From Gammaproteobacteria bacterium (GTDB taxonomy: Bacteria > Pseudomonadota > Gammaproteobacteria > Steroidobacterales > Steroidobacteraceae), in assembly GCA_017577615.1 (NCBI GenBank), contig PKRE01000001.1, forward strand, positions 62,001 through 126,000: a stretch of 64,000 nucleotides of DNA. Direction: 5' to 3'. Shown piece by piece: positions 8,710 through 15,714 of the stretch. The number at the start of each line of letters is the position of its first letter. The stretch's first letter is position 1. The position numbers and the translations under genes are program-made. The notes under the pieces were generated by a model. That model worked only from the letters and a program-made list of their open reading frames with translations, had not been told where the DNA came from and searched no databases.

Positions 8710-8816
8710 CCCTCCCCCGCTTCGCGGGGGAGGGGGGCTTGATGGGGTTTCCCGCTTCGCGGGGGAGGGGCCTTGATGGCTTCCCCGCTTCGCGGGTAGG
8801 GAGTGCTTGATGGGCT
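8710..8816. repeat. Three tandem copies of a CCCGCTTCGCGGG hairpin repeat
   Basis: Each copy has the palindromic core CCCGCTTCGCGGG, followed by G-rich sequence and CTTGATGG. Cores lie at about 8716-8728, 8751-8763 and 8783-8795, so units are about 33-36 bp. The first copy forms the longest stem, CCCTCCCCCGC (8710-8720) with GCGGGGGAGGG (8724-8734). It follows the EAL gene stop and precedes the 3' end of the convergent DUF72 gene, so it could end transcription from either side, although no U-run is present. The remaining bases to 8952 hold nothing I recognise. Confidence 0.75.
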
Positions 8817-8952
8817 AGGCCCACGTTCTATGCGCGTCGTGTTCAATCCTTGAACCGCCGCGGAGCAGCGGCCTGCCAATCACGCGAGCAGCCAGCAACA
8901 GTCACCTCCTTGAGGTCGGTCTGCCTCGCCATCGACAGCACGGCCACATTCT

Positions 8953-9687
8953 TTATCCCGAGCCCCGCGCCTCGAGCCCCGAGCCCGGGGCAAACGCCTC
9001 GATGAATCGCCGCGCAAACTCCGGTCCCGTGCCCTGCTCCTCGTGCTTGAAATAGACATATACATCCGTGCACCCCGCGGCCTTGTCGCGCACGGTATGA
9101 GCCCAGCGCTCGATCTCCGCCGGTGTGTAACCTTCGTCTCGTAGACGAAAGTAGGCATAGTTCGCGGTCAGCTCGAGCGGTGTCCAGAAATTCTCACTGT
9201 CGGCAATGCAAAGGGCGAGGTTTCGTGCTTCGAGTCGCTGGTAGATCTCGTCGCAGAGCCACGATCCATGACGAAACTCGAATGCCGCACATACGCCGCT
9301 CGGCAGACACTCGAGGAACGAATCGAACACCGCCACGTTCTTCTTGAAGCTCGGTGGTAACTGAAACAGCAATGCACCCAGCTTGGAGCCGAGCTTGCCG
9401 GCAGTCGCGATGAAGTAGCGCAACGTATCGCCGCAATCCTTGAGGCGCGCCTCATGCGTGATGCGCTTCGGCGCCTTCAACGTCAATTTGAAATCCTGCG
9501 GCGTCTGACGGTCCCAGCTTTCCAGCGTCCTCTGATTCGGCATTCGATAGTAGGTGTAGTTGATCTCCACCGTCGAGAAGCGCTCGGCGTAGTAGGACAA
9601 CATCTTCGCCGGCGCGAGCTTCGCCGGATAGAAGCTTCCCTTCCACTCGGGATAGTTGTAACCGGATGTGCCGACCCATAGACGCAT
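8953..9687 (-). CDS. DUF72 family protein
   Basis: A protein of about 244 residues of the DUF72/YecE family, a TIM-barrel-like fold of unknown biochemical function. It shows the family hallmarks: MRLWVGTSGYNYPEWKG at the start, STVEINYTYYRMP, KAPKRITHEARL, LLFQLPPSF and AFEFRHGSW. I took the ATG at 9687 because MRLWVGTSGY matches the usual start; the ORF could extend three codons to 9696. The final dozen residues (GSGLEARGSG) are encoded by a 7-bp repeat array, so the natural C-terminus appears overwritten or extended by the repeat. It is the last gene of a same-strand run with ligD, ku and the MerR/TPR gene. Confidence 0.88.
   Translation of the reverse strand: MRLWVGTSGYNYPEWKGSFYPAKLAPAKMLSYYAERFSTVEINYTYYRMPNQRTLESWDRQTPQDFKLTLKAPKRITHEARLKDCGDTLRYFIATAGKLGSKLGALLFQLPPSFKKNVAVFDSFLECLPSGVCAAFEFRHGSWLCDEIYQRLEARNLALCIADSENFWTPLELTANYAYFRLRDEGYTPAEIERWAHTVRDKAAGCTDVYVYFKHEEQGTGPEFARRFIEAFAPGSGLEARGSG
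8957..8991. repeat. Heptamer array inside the 3' end of the DUF72 gene (five units)
   Basis: Successive 7-mers on the + strand: CCCGAGC, CCCGCGC, CTCGAGC, CCCGAGC, CCGGGGC. The array starts two bases from the DUF72 stop codon (8953-8955) and is translated as the tail of that protein. Confidence 0.75.
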
Positions 9688-9716
9688 GGCGATCAATGCT
9701 GCTGCTTGCGAGCGCG

Positions 9717-10550
9717 CTATCTCTGGCTCTTTTCTCCTACCAGTCTGCGGTAGTGACCAAGATGTCGTATCGCGTGCTGGGATTGACCCATCGCCTCGTA
9801 GAGACGGGCCAGATTGTAGTGACAGTCGGCAAGAGACGGGTTCTCCTCGATCGCCGCTTGGTACGCTTCCATGGCCGCGTCATTACGACCGAGATCCTCG
9901 AGCAGGACACCCAAGTTGAAGAGCAACACTGCGTCGGCTCCTGCCGCATCGAGCGCGTGCCGGTACACTTTCTCCGCCTCGTGCAACTGCTGGTGCTCGT
10001 GCAACAGGCGGCCCCAGTTGATCCAGGCACCGACATGCGTAGGATCGCTTGCGACCGCACGTTCATAGGCATCGCAAGCAGCCCGCCAATCTGTCTCTTC
10101 GAGCTCTAACCCGCGCGTAAACCACCCCTCGGACGTCGGCCCTTCGACGTGCGCTGGCTTACGCTCGACGACCCGCAGCACGCCTTTCTCGACACTCACG
10201 TCGAAGCCGAGCACATACTGCCCATCGTCTGCTTGAAACTGGCTGGTCCCGTCGCGCACGACGATGCGATCGCCGATCGCACCGATGCTCAAGCCGCACA
10301 GCGGCACTGCCTCCGGCAATCGGCGCCGCAGTTCCGTGAGCGAGCGACGGATTCGGCGCTTCGAAACATTGGCTTCGAGCAGCGAGCGTGCGGCACGCAG
10401 CACGATGAGGTCTTGAAATGAGAAGCGATACTGCTGACGCGGTCCGCGTACAGGGGTGACGAAGCCGGCGTCGATGAGGGTGCGGATCATGCTGCGCGAG
10501 AGTCCCAAGACGCGCTCGACATCCCGGACGGTGTACTCATGTGTCGGCAT
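9717..10550 (-). CDS. MerR-type HTH and TPR-repeat protein next to NHEJ genes
   Basis: A 277-residue protein. Residues 5-70 form a MerR-type winged helix (YTVRDVERVLGLSRSMIRTL, then FSFQDLIVLRAAR), about 80-135 are a linker with beta-like character, and the C-terminal 130 residues hold three or so TPR units (WINWGRLLHEHQQLHEAEK, LLFNLGVLLEDLGRNDAAM, CHYNLARLYEAMGQSQHAI). It is an HTH protein with a protein-interaction module in place of the usual MerR dimer helix and effector site. It lies 100 bp downstream of ku on the same strand. The link to end joining or DNA-damage regulation is inference from position only. Confidence 0.8.
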   Translation of the reverse strand: MPTHEYTVRDVERVLGLSRSMIRTLIDAGFVTPVRGPRQQYRFSFQDLIVLRAARSLLEANVSKRRIRRSLTELRRRLPEAVPLCGLSIGAIGDRIVVRDGTSQFQADDGQYVLGFDVSVEKGVLRVVERKPAHVEGPTSEGWFTRGLELEETDWRAACDAYERAVASDPTHVGAWINWGRLLHEHQQLHEAEKVYRHALDAAGADAVLLFNLGVLLEDLGRNDAAMEAYQAAIEENPSLADCHYNLARLYEAMGQSQHAIRHLGHYRRLVGEKSQR

Positions 10551-10653
10551 CGAGGCAATCGATGAAATCTTTGCGCGAGAAGCTGGGGCGATGGTTATGG
10601 TGCGACGGTGACGATACCACTTTCGCCCCCATTCCTGTTCACATGCCCTTCTC

Positions 10654-11526
10654 TCAGCGCTTGCCGGCTTTGCGCGCAGCTTTTGTCGGCTGCTCGACGC
10701 GCTTGGGACCCTTGCGCGGACCGAGTCGCGCGGTGGTGGCCTTTGCCGCTTCAGTCTTCTGCAAGCTGGCTCGCAGTGCCTCCATCAGGTCGATGACCTT
10801 GCCGCTTGGCTCCGGTGAAATCTCCGCCACCGAAATTTCCTGGCCTTCTATCTTTTTCTGGATCGCTGCCTCGATTCGAGCGCGCAGCTCGTCCTTGTAC
10901 GCCGAGGGATCGAACCGCTCCGACGTTTGTTGATCGATCAATTGCTGGGCGAGCTTGAGTTCGGCCGGCTTGAGCTCCGCCTTGGGCACTTCGATCTCGC
11001 TTGCCGGACGCACATCCGAGGCGAAATGCAGTTGCTGCATGGCAAGCACGTCGCCGATGGGCCGCAGCACGACGAGGTACGCCTTGCCCCGCGCCGCCCA
11101 GCGCCCGATCGCGCAGCGGCCTGACTCCTTGAGCGCCTCGGTCAGCAATGCATAAGGCTTGGCAGCGCCCTTGTCCGGAGCGAGATAGTAGGTCTTGTCG
11201 AAGTACACCGGATCGATCGACTCGATGGGCACGAACTCAGAGATGTCGATCGCATGCGTGCCTGCTTCTTCGAGCGCTTTGATCTCCTCCGGTGTGAACT
11301 GCACATACTGGTCTTTCGCGAACTCATAGCCCTTCACCATGGCGTCGCGCTCGACGACCGTGCCTTCCTTAGCGCAGATGTACTGCTGCTTCAGCCGCGA
11401 GCCACAGTCCTTGTGCAGCAGGTTGAACGAGATTGCATTCGCGGACTGCGTGGCGCTGAAGAGTTTTACCGGGATCGCGACGAGCCCGAAGGAGATCGTC
11501 AAGGAGCCAATCGAACGTGCGGCCAT
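10654..11526 (-). CDS. ku: Ku protein, DNA end binding (non-homologous end joining)
   Basis: A 290-residue bacterial Ku, which binds double-strand ends as a homodimer and recruits LigD. The core begins MAARSIGSLTISFGLVAIPV and contains GYEFAKDQYVQF, IESIDPVYFDKTYYLAP, KAYLVVLRPIGDVLAMQQL and the C-terminal YKDELRARIEAAI. A Lys/Arg-rich tail (GPRKGPKRVEQPTKAARKAG) follows, as in other bacterial Ku proteins, and aids DNA binding. The frame is open to 11718, but the ATG at 11526 matches the family start and has AAGGTG upstream. ligD lies 203 bp upstream on the same strand, separated by a heptamer repeat element. Confidence 0.95.
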   Translation of the reverse strand: MAARSIGSLTISFGLVAIPVKLFSATQSANAISFNLLHKDCGSRLKQQYICAKEGTVVERDAMVKGYEFAKDQYVQFTPEEIKALEEAGTHAIDISEFVPIESIDPVYFDKTYYLAPDKGAAKPYALLTEALKESGRCAIGRWAARGKAYLVVLRPIGDVLAMQQLHFASDVRPASEIEVPKAELKPAELKLAQQLIDQQTSERFDPSAYKDELRARIEAAIQKKIEGQEISVAEISPEPSGKVIDLMEALRASLQKTEAAKATTARLGPRKGPKRVEQPTKAARKAGKR

Positions 11527-11629
11527 GGGAGGCACCTTTGCTGGGTCACTGGCCCGACATGCTGCCGAGCCTCCTATTACGCTAAAGACGGTCGGGCGGA
11601 CTCCATCCCGACAATCACCTACCAAGGGC

Positions 11630-11731
11630 GTGGGACTTGGGGTACGGGGCGTGGGGACTCTTGGCTTCGCGCGCGACGCGGTCGTCCAGCGGCCCGTCGC
11701 CCGAGCCCCAAGCCCCAAGCCCCAAGCCCTA
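11630..11731. repeat. Paired heptamer element: G-rich arm and C-rich arm between ligD and ku
   Basis: The G-rich arm at 11630-11657 reads GTGGGAC, TTGGGGT, ACGGGGC, GTGGGGA. The C-rich arm at 11700-11727 reads CCCGAGC and then three copies of CCCAAGC, followed by CCTAGAT. The ligD stop codon (11729-11731) lies in that last unit. The arms are complementary at the level of their G and C runs, about 42 bp apart. Each arm alone fits a four-run G-quadruplex pattern, on opposite strands. Confidence 0.8.
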
Positions 11732-14428
11732 GATCTCCAGCACCTTCGCCAGGCTCTGCTTCGCAGTCAACGCATCGCGCCACGGGTCTCCTGTCCGTTC
11801 CAAGCGTGGCGGGACGTTCCACATGGTGAAATCCATGGGTTCAGCAGCTTCCAGCTCTTCCCACGTGAGCGGCATGGACACTGGGGCGCCTGGCACGCCG
11901 CGGGGCGAATACGCGACGTTGAGCGTCTTGCCGCGGACGTTCATGTTGTAGTCGATGAAGATCTTCCCCGTCCGCTTCACGACGGACCATTCCATCGTCA
12001 CTTCCCGCGGATGCGCACGCAGGATATGGCGGCCGATCGTCTCGCAGATCAATCTCGCTTCAGCGAACGTCACCGTCCGCTCGATCGGGACGAACACGTG
12101 CAAGCCCGTCTTGCCCGACGTCTTCACCAGCGCCTGCAGCGACATTTCCTCGAGCAGCGCGTGAATCCAGAATGCGACGCGCTTACCCATCGCGAAACCC
12201 TTCTTATTGAGCTCTGGTTCCGCCCCCGGTGCTTCCTTGCCGGAATAGATGTACGGATCTATGTCGAAGACGAGGTAATCGGGATAGTTGAGCACGGAAG
12301 CCTCGAGCGCAGCGAGGGAGCTCGAATAATCCGTGCTCTTGCTGAGCGAATCGGCAGCGACACGCGCGCGGGAATGCCAAACGTGAAACTCCAGCGTGCC
12401 GACTTGTCCGAGCCAAAGCAGCGTCGGCAGGTTGTTCACGAGAATGTAATCGTGTCGTTCGTCTTTGTGCTCCGAGAACACCGTCACGGTCTCGACGAAC
12501 TCCGGCAAAGTCTGCTCCCAGTGCTTCTGGAAGAAGCGCTCACCGTGTATGCCGTCAGGCATGCGGATCATGGTCAAGGGTCGGTCCGCCAGATGAGGCA
12601 ACATCCACGGCGACACGCGAGCGAGATAACGAATGTGATCGCGTTTCGTGACCTCCCGGAACCCACGATCCGGATCGGCAGGCCAGTACACACGATCAAG
12701 ATTCGTGAGCTTGATGCGCGCATCGCCAACTACAAGGTCGACTTGCTGCCGCGCTGAATCGAGCTGTTGCAAGATGTCCTCGGTTTCGTTGGCAGGCGTT
12801 CTGTGCAAGCGCGCCTTGACGCTGCGCTTCGACGGCGCCGCGCGGACTGCCGTCGGCGCAATATCATCCCGGACCTTCACGAACACCGGCGCGCGTAATA
12901 GGCCGTCGGACGTACGATCCTCGAAGCTCACCTCCACGACGACCGTCGGCTCGACCCACGTGGTGGGGCGGTGCAACGGTGGTTTCTTCGCGAACGGACT
13001 GACCTTCGTGGCGAGCTTCGCGAAGCGCCCCTGCAACATGCGAATCGTCGCCTCATCGAGCCCTGAACCGACGTGCCCGACGTATTCGAGCTTCTCGCCG
13101 TTCCAATAGCCAAGCAGCAATGCACCGATGGGCTCACGCGCCCCTTTCCCCTTCGTATATCCGCCGACGACGAACTCCGCCGTGCGCAACGCCTTGACCT
13201 TGACCCACGCGCGCGAGCGACGGCCCGGTTGATACGGGCTATCCTTACGTTTGGCGACGATGCCTTCGAAGCCGTGCTCGAGCGCCGCCGCAAAGAGTGC
13301 CTCACCGTCATCAACGGCATGTATCAATTGTAAGTGCGCGGAAGGTAACAGACATTGTGCGAGATACCGCCTGCGGTCGACGTATGCGCAATCGCGTACG
13401 TTCACGCCTGCGAAATGCAGCAAGTCGAAGCACACGAGCACGACCGGCATTGCACGTTGTGCCGCCGCTATCTCCTGCGGGGTCTTGAGCTGCGCACGAT
13501 TCTGCAATGCGTTGAAGGACGGCCGCCCATCGGGATCGAGCGCGACAATCTCTCCGTCCAGAATCATCGCTCCGACCGCTTGGTCGGCGAGATCAGCGAC
13601 AATCTCGGGGAACTGCATCGTAAGATCGAGGCCACCACGCGATACGAGACGCACGCTGCCGTCGTGCACGTATGCGATGACTCGATAGCCATCGAGCTTC
13701 GGCTCATAGAGCCAGGCCGGATCTCTGCGCGGTACTGCGCACACATCCGCTAACATCGGGTCGATCTTCGTCGGGAATACTTCGAGCTTTCCGCTTGGAG
13801 TGAGCCGATCTGCATCGAGGCGCTCTGCGGCAATCGACGCGGTGACGTCCTCAACGCGAATCCCGCTCAGCACAGACTCGCTACGCGCGAGCGTAGCGTT
13901 GCCTTCAATCGCGAACCGATCCTTGTGCTTGATCAGCAACCATTGGTTCTCGGTGGCAGTGCGCACCAAGGTGAACGAGCCCTTCAGCTTCTCGCCGCGC
14001 AGGAAAAAGCTCAGCTTGCCGGCATCGAGCGCTGCGCGAACGCGTGCTTGCGCTTCGTCGCGGTCGTCGAACGAGTAGCGCTGATCTTCGTCAGGAGAAT
14101 ATACGCCGCAGTCCCAAACGATGACCTTGCCGGCCCCGTACTCCTTTGCCGGAATGACACCTTCGAACGACGCATAGGCAAAAGGATGGTCCTCAGTCGC
14201 GACTGCCATGCGTTTGTCCCGCGGATCGAGCGATGGTCCTTTCGGCACGGCCCAGGATTTCAGCACGCCGTCGAGTTCCAGCCTGAAATCGTAGTGCAGC
14301 CGCCGCGCAGCATGCTTCTGCACCACAAACAGCAACGGCCCGCGACGATCGCGCGCCAGCTGCGGCTCAGGCTCCGGTGTCCGCGTGAACTGACGCTTGT
14401 TGCTGTATCGGTCGAGCGGTGGAGGCAT
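11729..14428 (-). CDS. ligD: Multifunctional ATP-dependent DNA ligase LigD (phosphoesterase-ligase-polymerase)
   Basis: An 899-residue enzyme that processes and seals double-strand breaks with Ku. Domain order is that of Pseudomonas LigD. A 3'-phosphoesterase covers about 1-170 (HYDFRLELDGVLKSWAVPKG, with metal ligands H45 and D47). The ATP-dependent ligase covers about 210-530, with the adenylated lysine in YEPKLDGYR and AFVVGGYTKG-like motif V replaced by EFVVGGYTKGKG. A primase-type polymerase covers about 590-880, with catalytic FDIDP and SGKTGLHVFVP. The protein ends KVLEI, and its stop codon falls in the heptamer array. Full length, with no sign of decay. Confidence 0.96.
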   Translation of the reverse strand: MPPPLDRYSNKRQFTRTPEPEPQLARDRRGPLLFVVQKHAARRLHYDFRLELDGVLKSWAVPKGPSLDPRDKRMAVATEDHPFAYASFEGVIPAKEYGAGKVIVWDCGVYSPDEDQRYSFDDRDEAQARVRAALDAGKLSFFLRGEKLKGSFTLVRTATENQWLLIKHKDRFAIEGNATLARSESVLSGIRVEDVTASIAAERLDADRLTPSGKLEVFPTKIDPMLADVCAVPRRDPAWLYEPKLDGYRVIAYVHDGSVRLVSRGGLDLTMQFPEIVADLADQAVGAMILDGEIVALDPDGRPSFNALQNRAQLKTPQEIAAAQRAMPVVLVCFDLLHFAGVNVRDCAYVDRRRYLAQCLLPSAHLQLIHAVDDGEALFAAALEHGFEGIVAKRKDSPYQPGRRSRAWVKVKALRTAEFVVGGYTKGKGAREPIGALLLGYWNGEKLEYVGHVGSGLDEATIRMLQGRFAKLATKVSPFAKKPPLHRPTTWVEPTVVVEVSFEDRTSDGLLRAPVFVKVRDDIAPTAVRAAPSKRSVKARLHRTPANETEDILQQLDSARQQVDLVVGDARIKLTNLDRVYWPADPDRGFREVTKRDHIRYLARVSPWMLPHLADRPLTMIRMPDGIHGERFFQKHWEQTLPEFVETVTVFSEHKDERHDYILVNNLPTLLWLGQVGTLEFHVWHSRARVAADSLSKSTDYSSSLAALEASVLNYPDYLVFDIDPYIYSGKEAPGAEPELNKKGFAMGKRVAFWIHALLEEMSLQALVKTSGKTGLHVFVPIERTVTFAEARLICETIGRHILRAHPREVTMEWSVVKRTGKIFIDYNMNVRGKTLNVAYSPRGVPGAPVSMPLTWEELEAAEPMDFTMWNVPPRLERTGDPWRDALTAKQSLAKVLEI

Positions 14429-14440
14429 CGTAGCGCGACA

Positions 14441-14516
14441 GGCCGTAGACGGTGGGCTGTGGGCCAGAAACGTTTACTCCAGCAGTCGCCAGCCTCCAAG
14501 TTCCCAGCCACCCCCT
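14441..14516. repeat. Paired heptamer element between the GFA gene and ligD
   Basis: The G-rich arm at 14441-14468 reads GGCCGTA, GACGGTG, GGCTGTG, GGCCAGA. The C-rich arm at about 14477-14511 reads CTCCAGC, AGTCGCC, AGCCTCC, AAGTTCC, CAGCCAC, with some register slippage. The element abuts the stop codon of the GFA gene (14516-14518). Confidence 0.6.
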
Positions 14517-14863
14517 CAGGCTGAGCGACCGTCGAAGTATTGCACCGGCACAGAGGCGAGATCGAAGTCTTCGAGACAGCGCAGGTTGATGGCCGCCATG
14601 GCCCGACCATCCGGACCCGTCCCTTCGCCAAACGGATGAATGCCGCAGTTCGGACAGAAGTGATGACTGATCACGTGCCGATTGAACCGGTAAGTGCTCA
14701 TATGCTCCGTCGGCGTTGTAAGTCGAAGCTGCTCGCGCGGCACGAACCACAGAAGCGCGCCTTTGCGTTGACACATCGAGCAATTGCATGAAAGAGCCGA
14801 TTCGATCGTGCCCTCGACCTCGAAGGCGATTCGTCCGCAGTGACAGCTACCCTTGTATCGCAT
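14516..14863 (-). CDS. GFA family protein (CENP-V/formaldehyde-activating-like zinc fold)
   Basis: A 115-residue protein with the complete zinc-ligand set of the GFA fold: SCHCGRIAFEVEG, then SCNCSMCQRKGALLW, then HHFCPNCGIHPF. The family was named for glutathione-dependent formaldehyde-activating enzyme, but most short members have no proven substrate. Divergent from the alpha/beta hydrolase gene, with an 85-bp gap that contains a weak heptamer array. ligD lies downstream on the same strand. Confidence 0.9.
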   Translation of the reverse strand: MRYKGSCHCGRIAFEVEGTIESALSCNCSMCQRKGALLWFVPREQLRLTTPTEHMSTYRFNRHVISHHFCPNCGIHPFGEGTGPDGRAMAAINLRCLEDFDLASVPVQYFDGRSA

Positions 14864-14885
14864 GATATTCCCCCTGAACGGCTGG

Positions 14886-14932
14886 CAGACTACAGGTTAC
14901 ACGTAATCTAGGCTATAGGGTGTAGGCTATTC
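14886..14932. repeat. Possible weak heptamer array in divergent promoter region
   Basis: TAG recurs at 14909, 14916 and 14923, with looser units upstream (CTACAGG, TTACACG). Only about three units are in register, so this is the weakest member of the family. It occupies the whole gap between the divergent GFA and hydrolase genes, so it may also overlap their promoters. Confidence 0.35.
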
Positions 14933-14948
14933 CCATTCGCTCTTCCGT

Positions 14949-15629
14949 ATGACTCCGGCAGCGATCACCATCGGCGTCACCGAGGACACTCGCGTATCGG
15001 GCGTTTTCATGAGAGCGCCGAATGCCCAGGCATGTTTCGTGTTTGCGCACGGCGCTGGCGCGGGAATGCATCACCCATCGATGGCCACGATCGCTGCAGA
15101 GCTCGCGCAACTCGGCGTCGCAACGTTGCGTTATCAATTTCCGTATATGGAGCAAGGCCGTAAGCGCCCCGATCCCCCTGCCATCTGCCACGCTACCGTG
15201 CGCGCCGCGGTGACTGAAGCCAACCGACTGGCACCCGACTTGCCGCTGTTCGCCGGAGGACGCTCGTTCGGCGGCCGGATGACATCGCAGGCGCAGGCCG
15301 CAACGCCATTGCCCGGCGTAAGAGGGCTCGTTTTCCTCGCCTTTCCTTTGCATCCGGCGCAGAAACCTTCGCAGGAGCGTGCCCACCATCTATTCGATGT
15401 GAAGATCCCAATGCTGTTCCTGCAGGGCACGCGTGACGAGCTCGCGTCGCTCGACTTGCTCGAACCGCTCGTGGCGCGTCTTGGCGAGGGCACCACCCTC
15501 GTGCTCGCACCCGATGCCGATCACTCGTTCCATGTTCCCGCGCGAAGCGGTCGAAAAGATGCCGATGTGCGCCGCGAGCTACTCGAAGCGATGCGCGCGT
15601 GGATGCAGAGCATCATTCGCGGCTCGTGA
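14949..15629 (+). CDS. Alpha/beta hydrolase of the KANL3/Tex30-like family
   Basis: A 226-residue single-domain hydrolase. It has an oxyanion-side HGAGAG (near 34-39), the nucleophile elbow GGRSFGGRM (S106), an acid candidate in LQGTRDELASL (D169 region) and a catalytic His in DADHSFHVP. The pattern fits the small KANL3/Tex30-type hydrolases often annotated as dienelactone hydrolase-like. The substrate is unknown. No signal peptide. The stop at 15627-15629 is followed within 7 bp by a heptamer element that also borders the convergent maeB gene. Confidence 0.85.
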   Translation: MTPAAITIGVTEDTRVSGVFMRAPNAQACFVFAHGAGAGMHHPSMATIAAELAQLGVATLRYQFPYMEQGRKRPDPPAICHATVRAAVTEANRLAPDLPLFAGGRSFGGRMTSQAQAATPLPGVRGLVFLAFPLHPAQKPSQERAHHLFDVKIPMLFLQGTRDELASLDLLEPLVARLGEGTTLVLAPDADHSFHVPARSGRKDADVRRELLEAMRAWMQSIIRGS

Positions 15630-15635
15630 AGCGGA

Positions 15636-15714
15636 TAGGGACTGGGGCGGAGGCTGTAGGCGGTAGGGAAGGTGGCGCGCGAGTCTTAGAGTTGGCCTCC
15701 AACCTCCAGCCCAT
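15636..15714. repeat. Paired heptamer element between convergent hydrolase and maeB genes
   Basis: The G-rich arm at 15636-15677 reads TAGGGAC, TGGGGCG, GAGGCTG, TAGGCGG, TAGGGAA, GGTGGCG. The C-rich arm at 15694-15714 reads GGCCTCC, AACCTCC, AGCCCAT. It fills the gap between two convergent stop codons and could serve as a two-way terminator. Confidence 0.75.
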
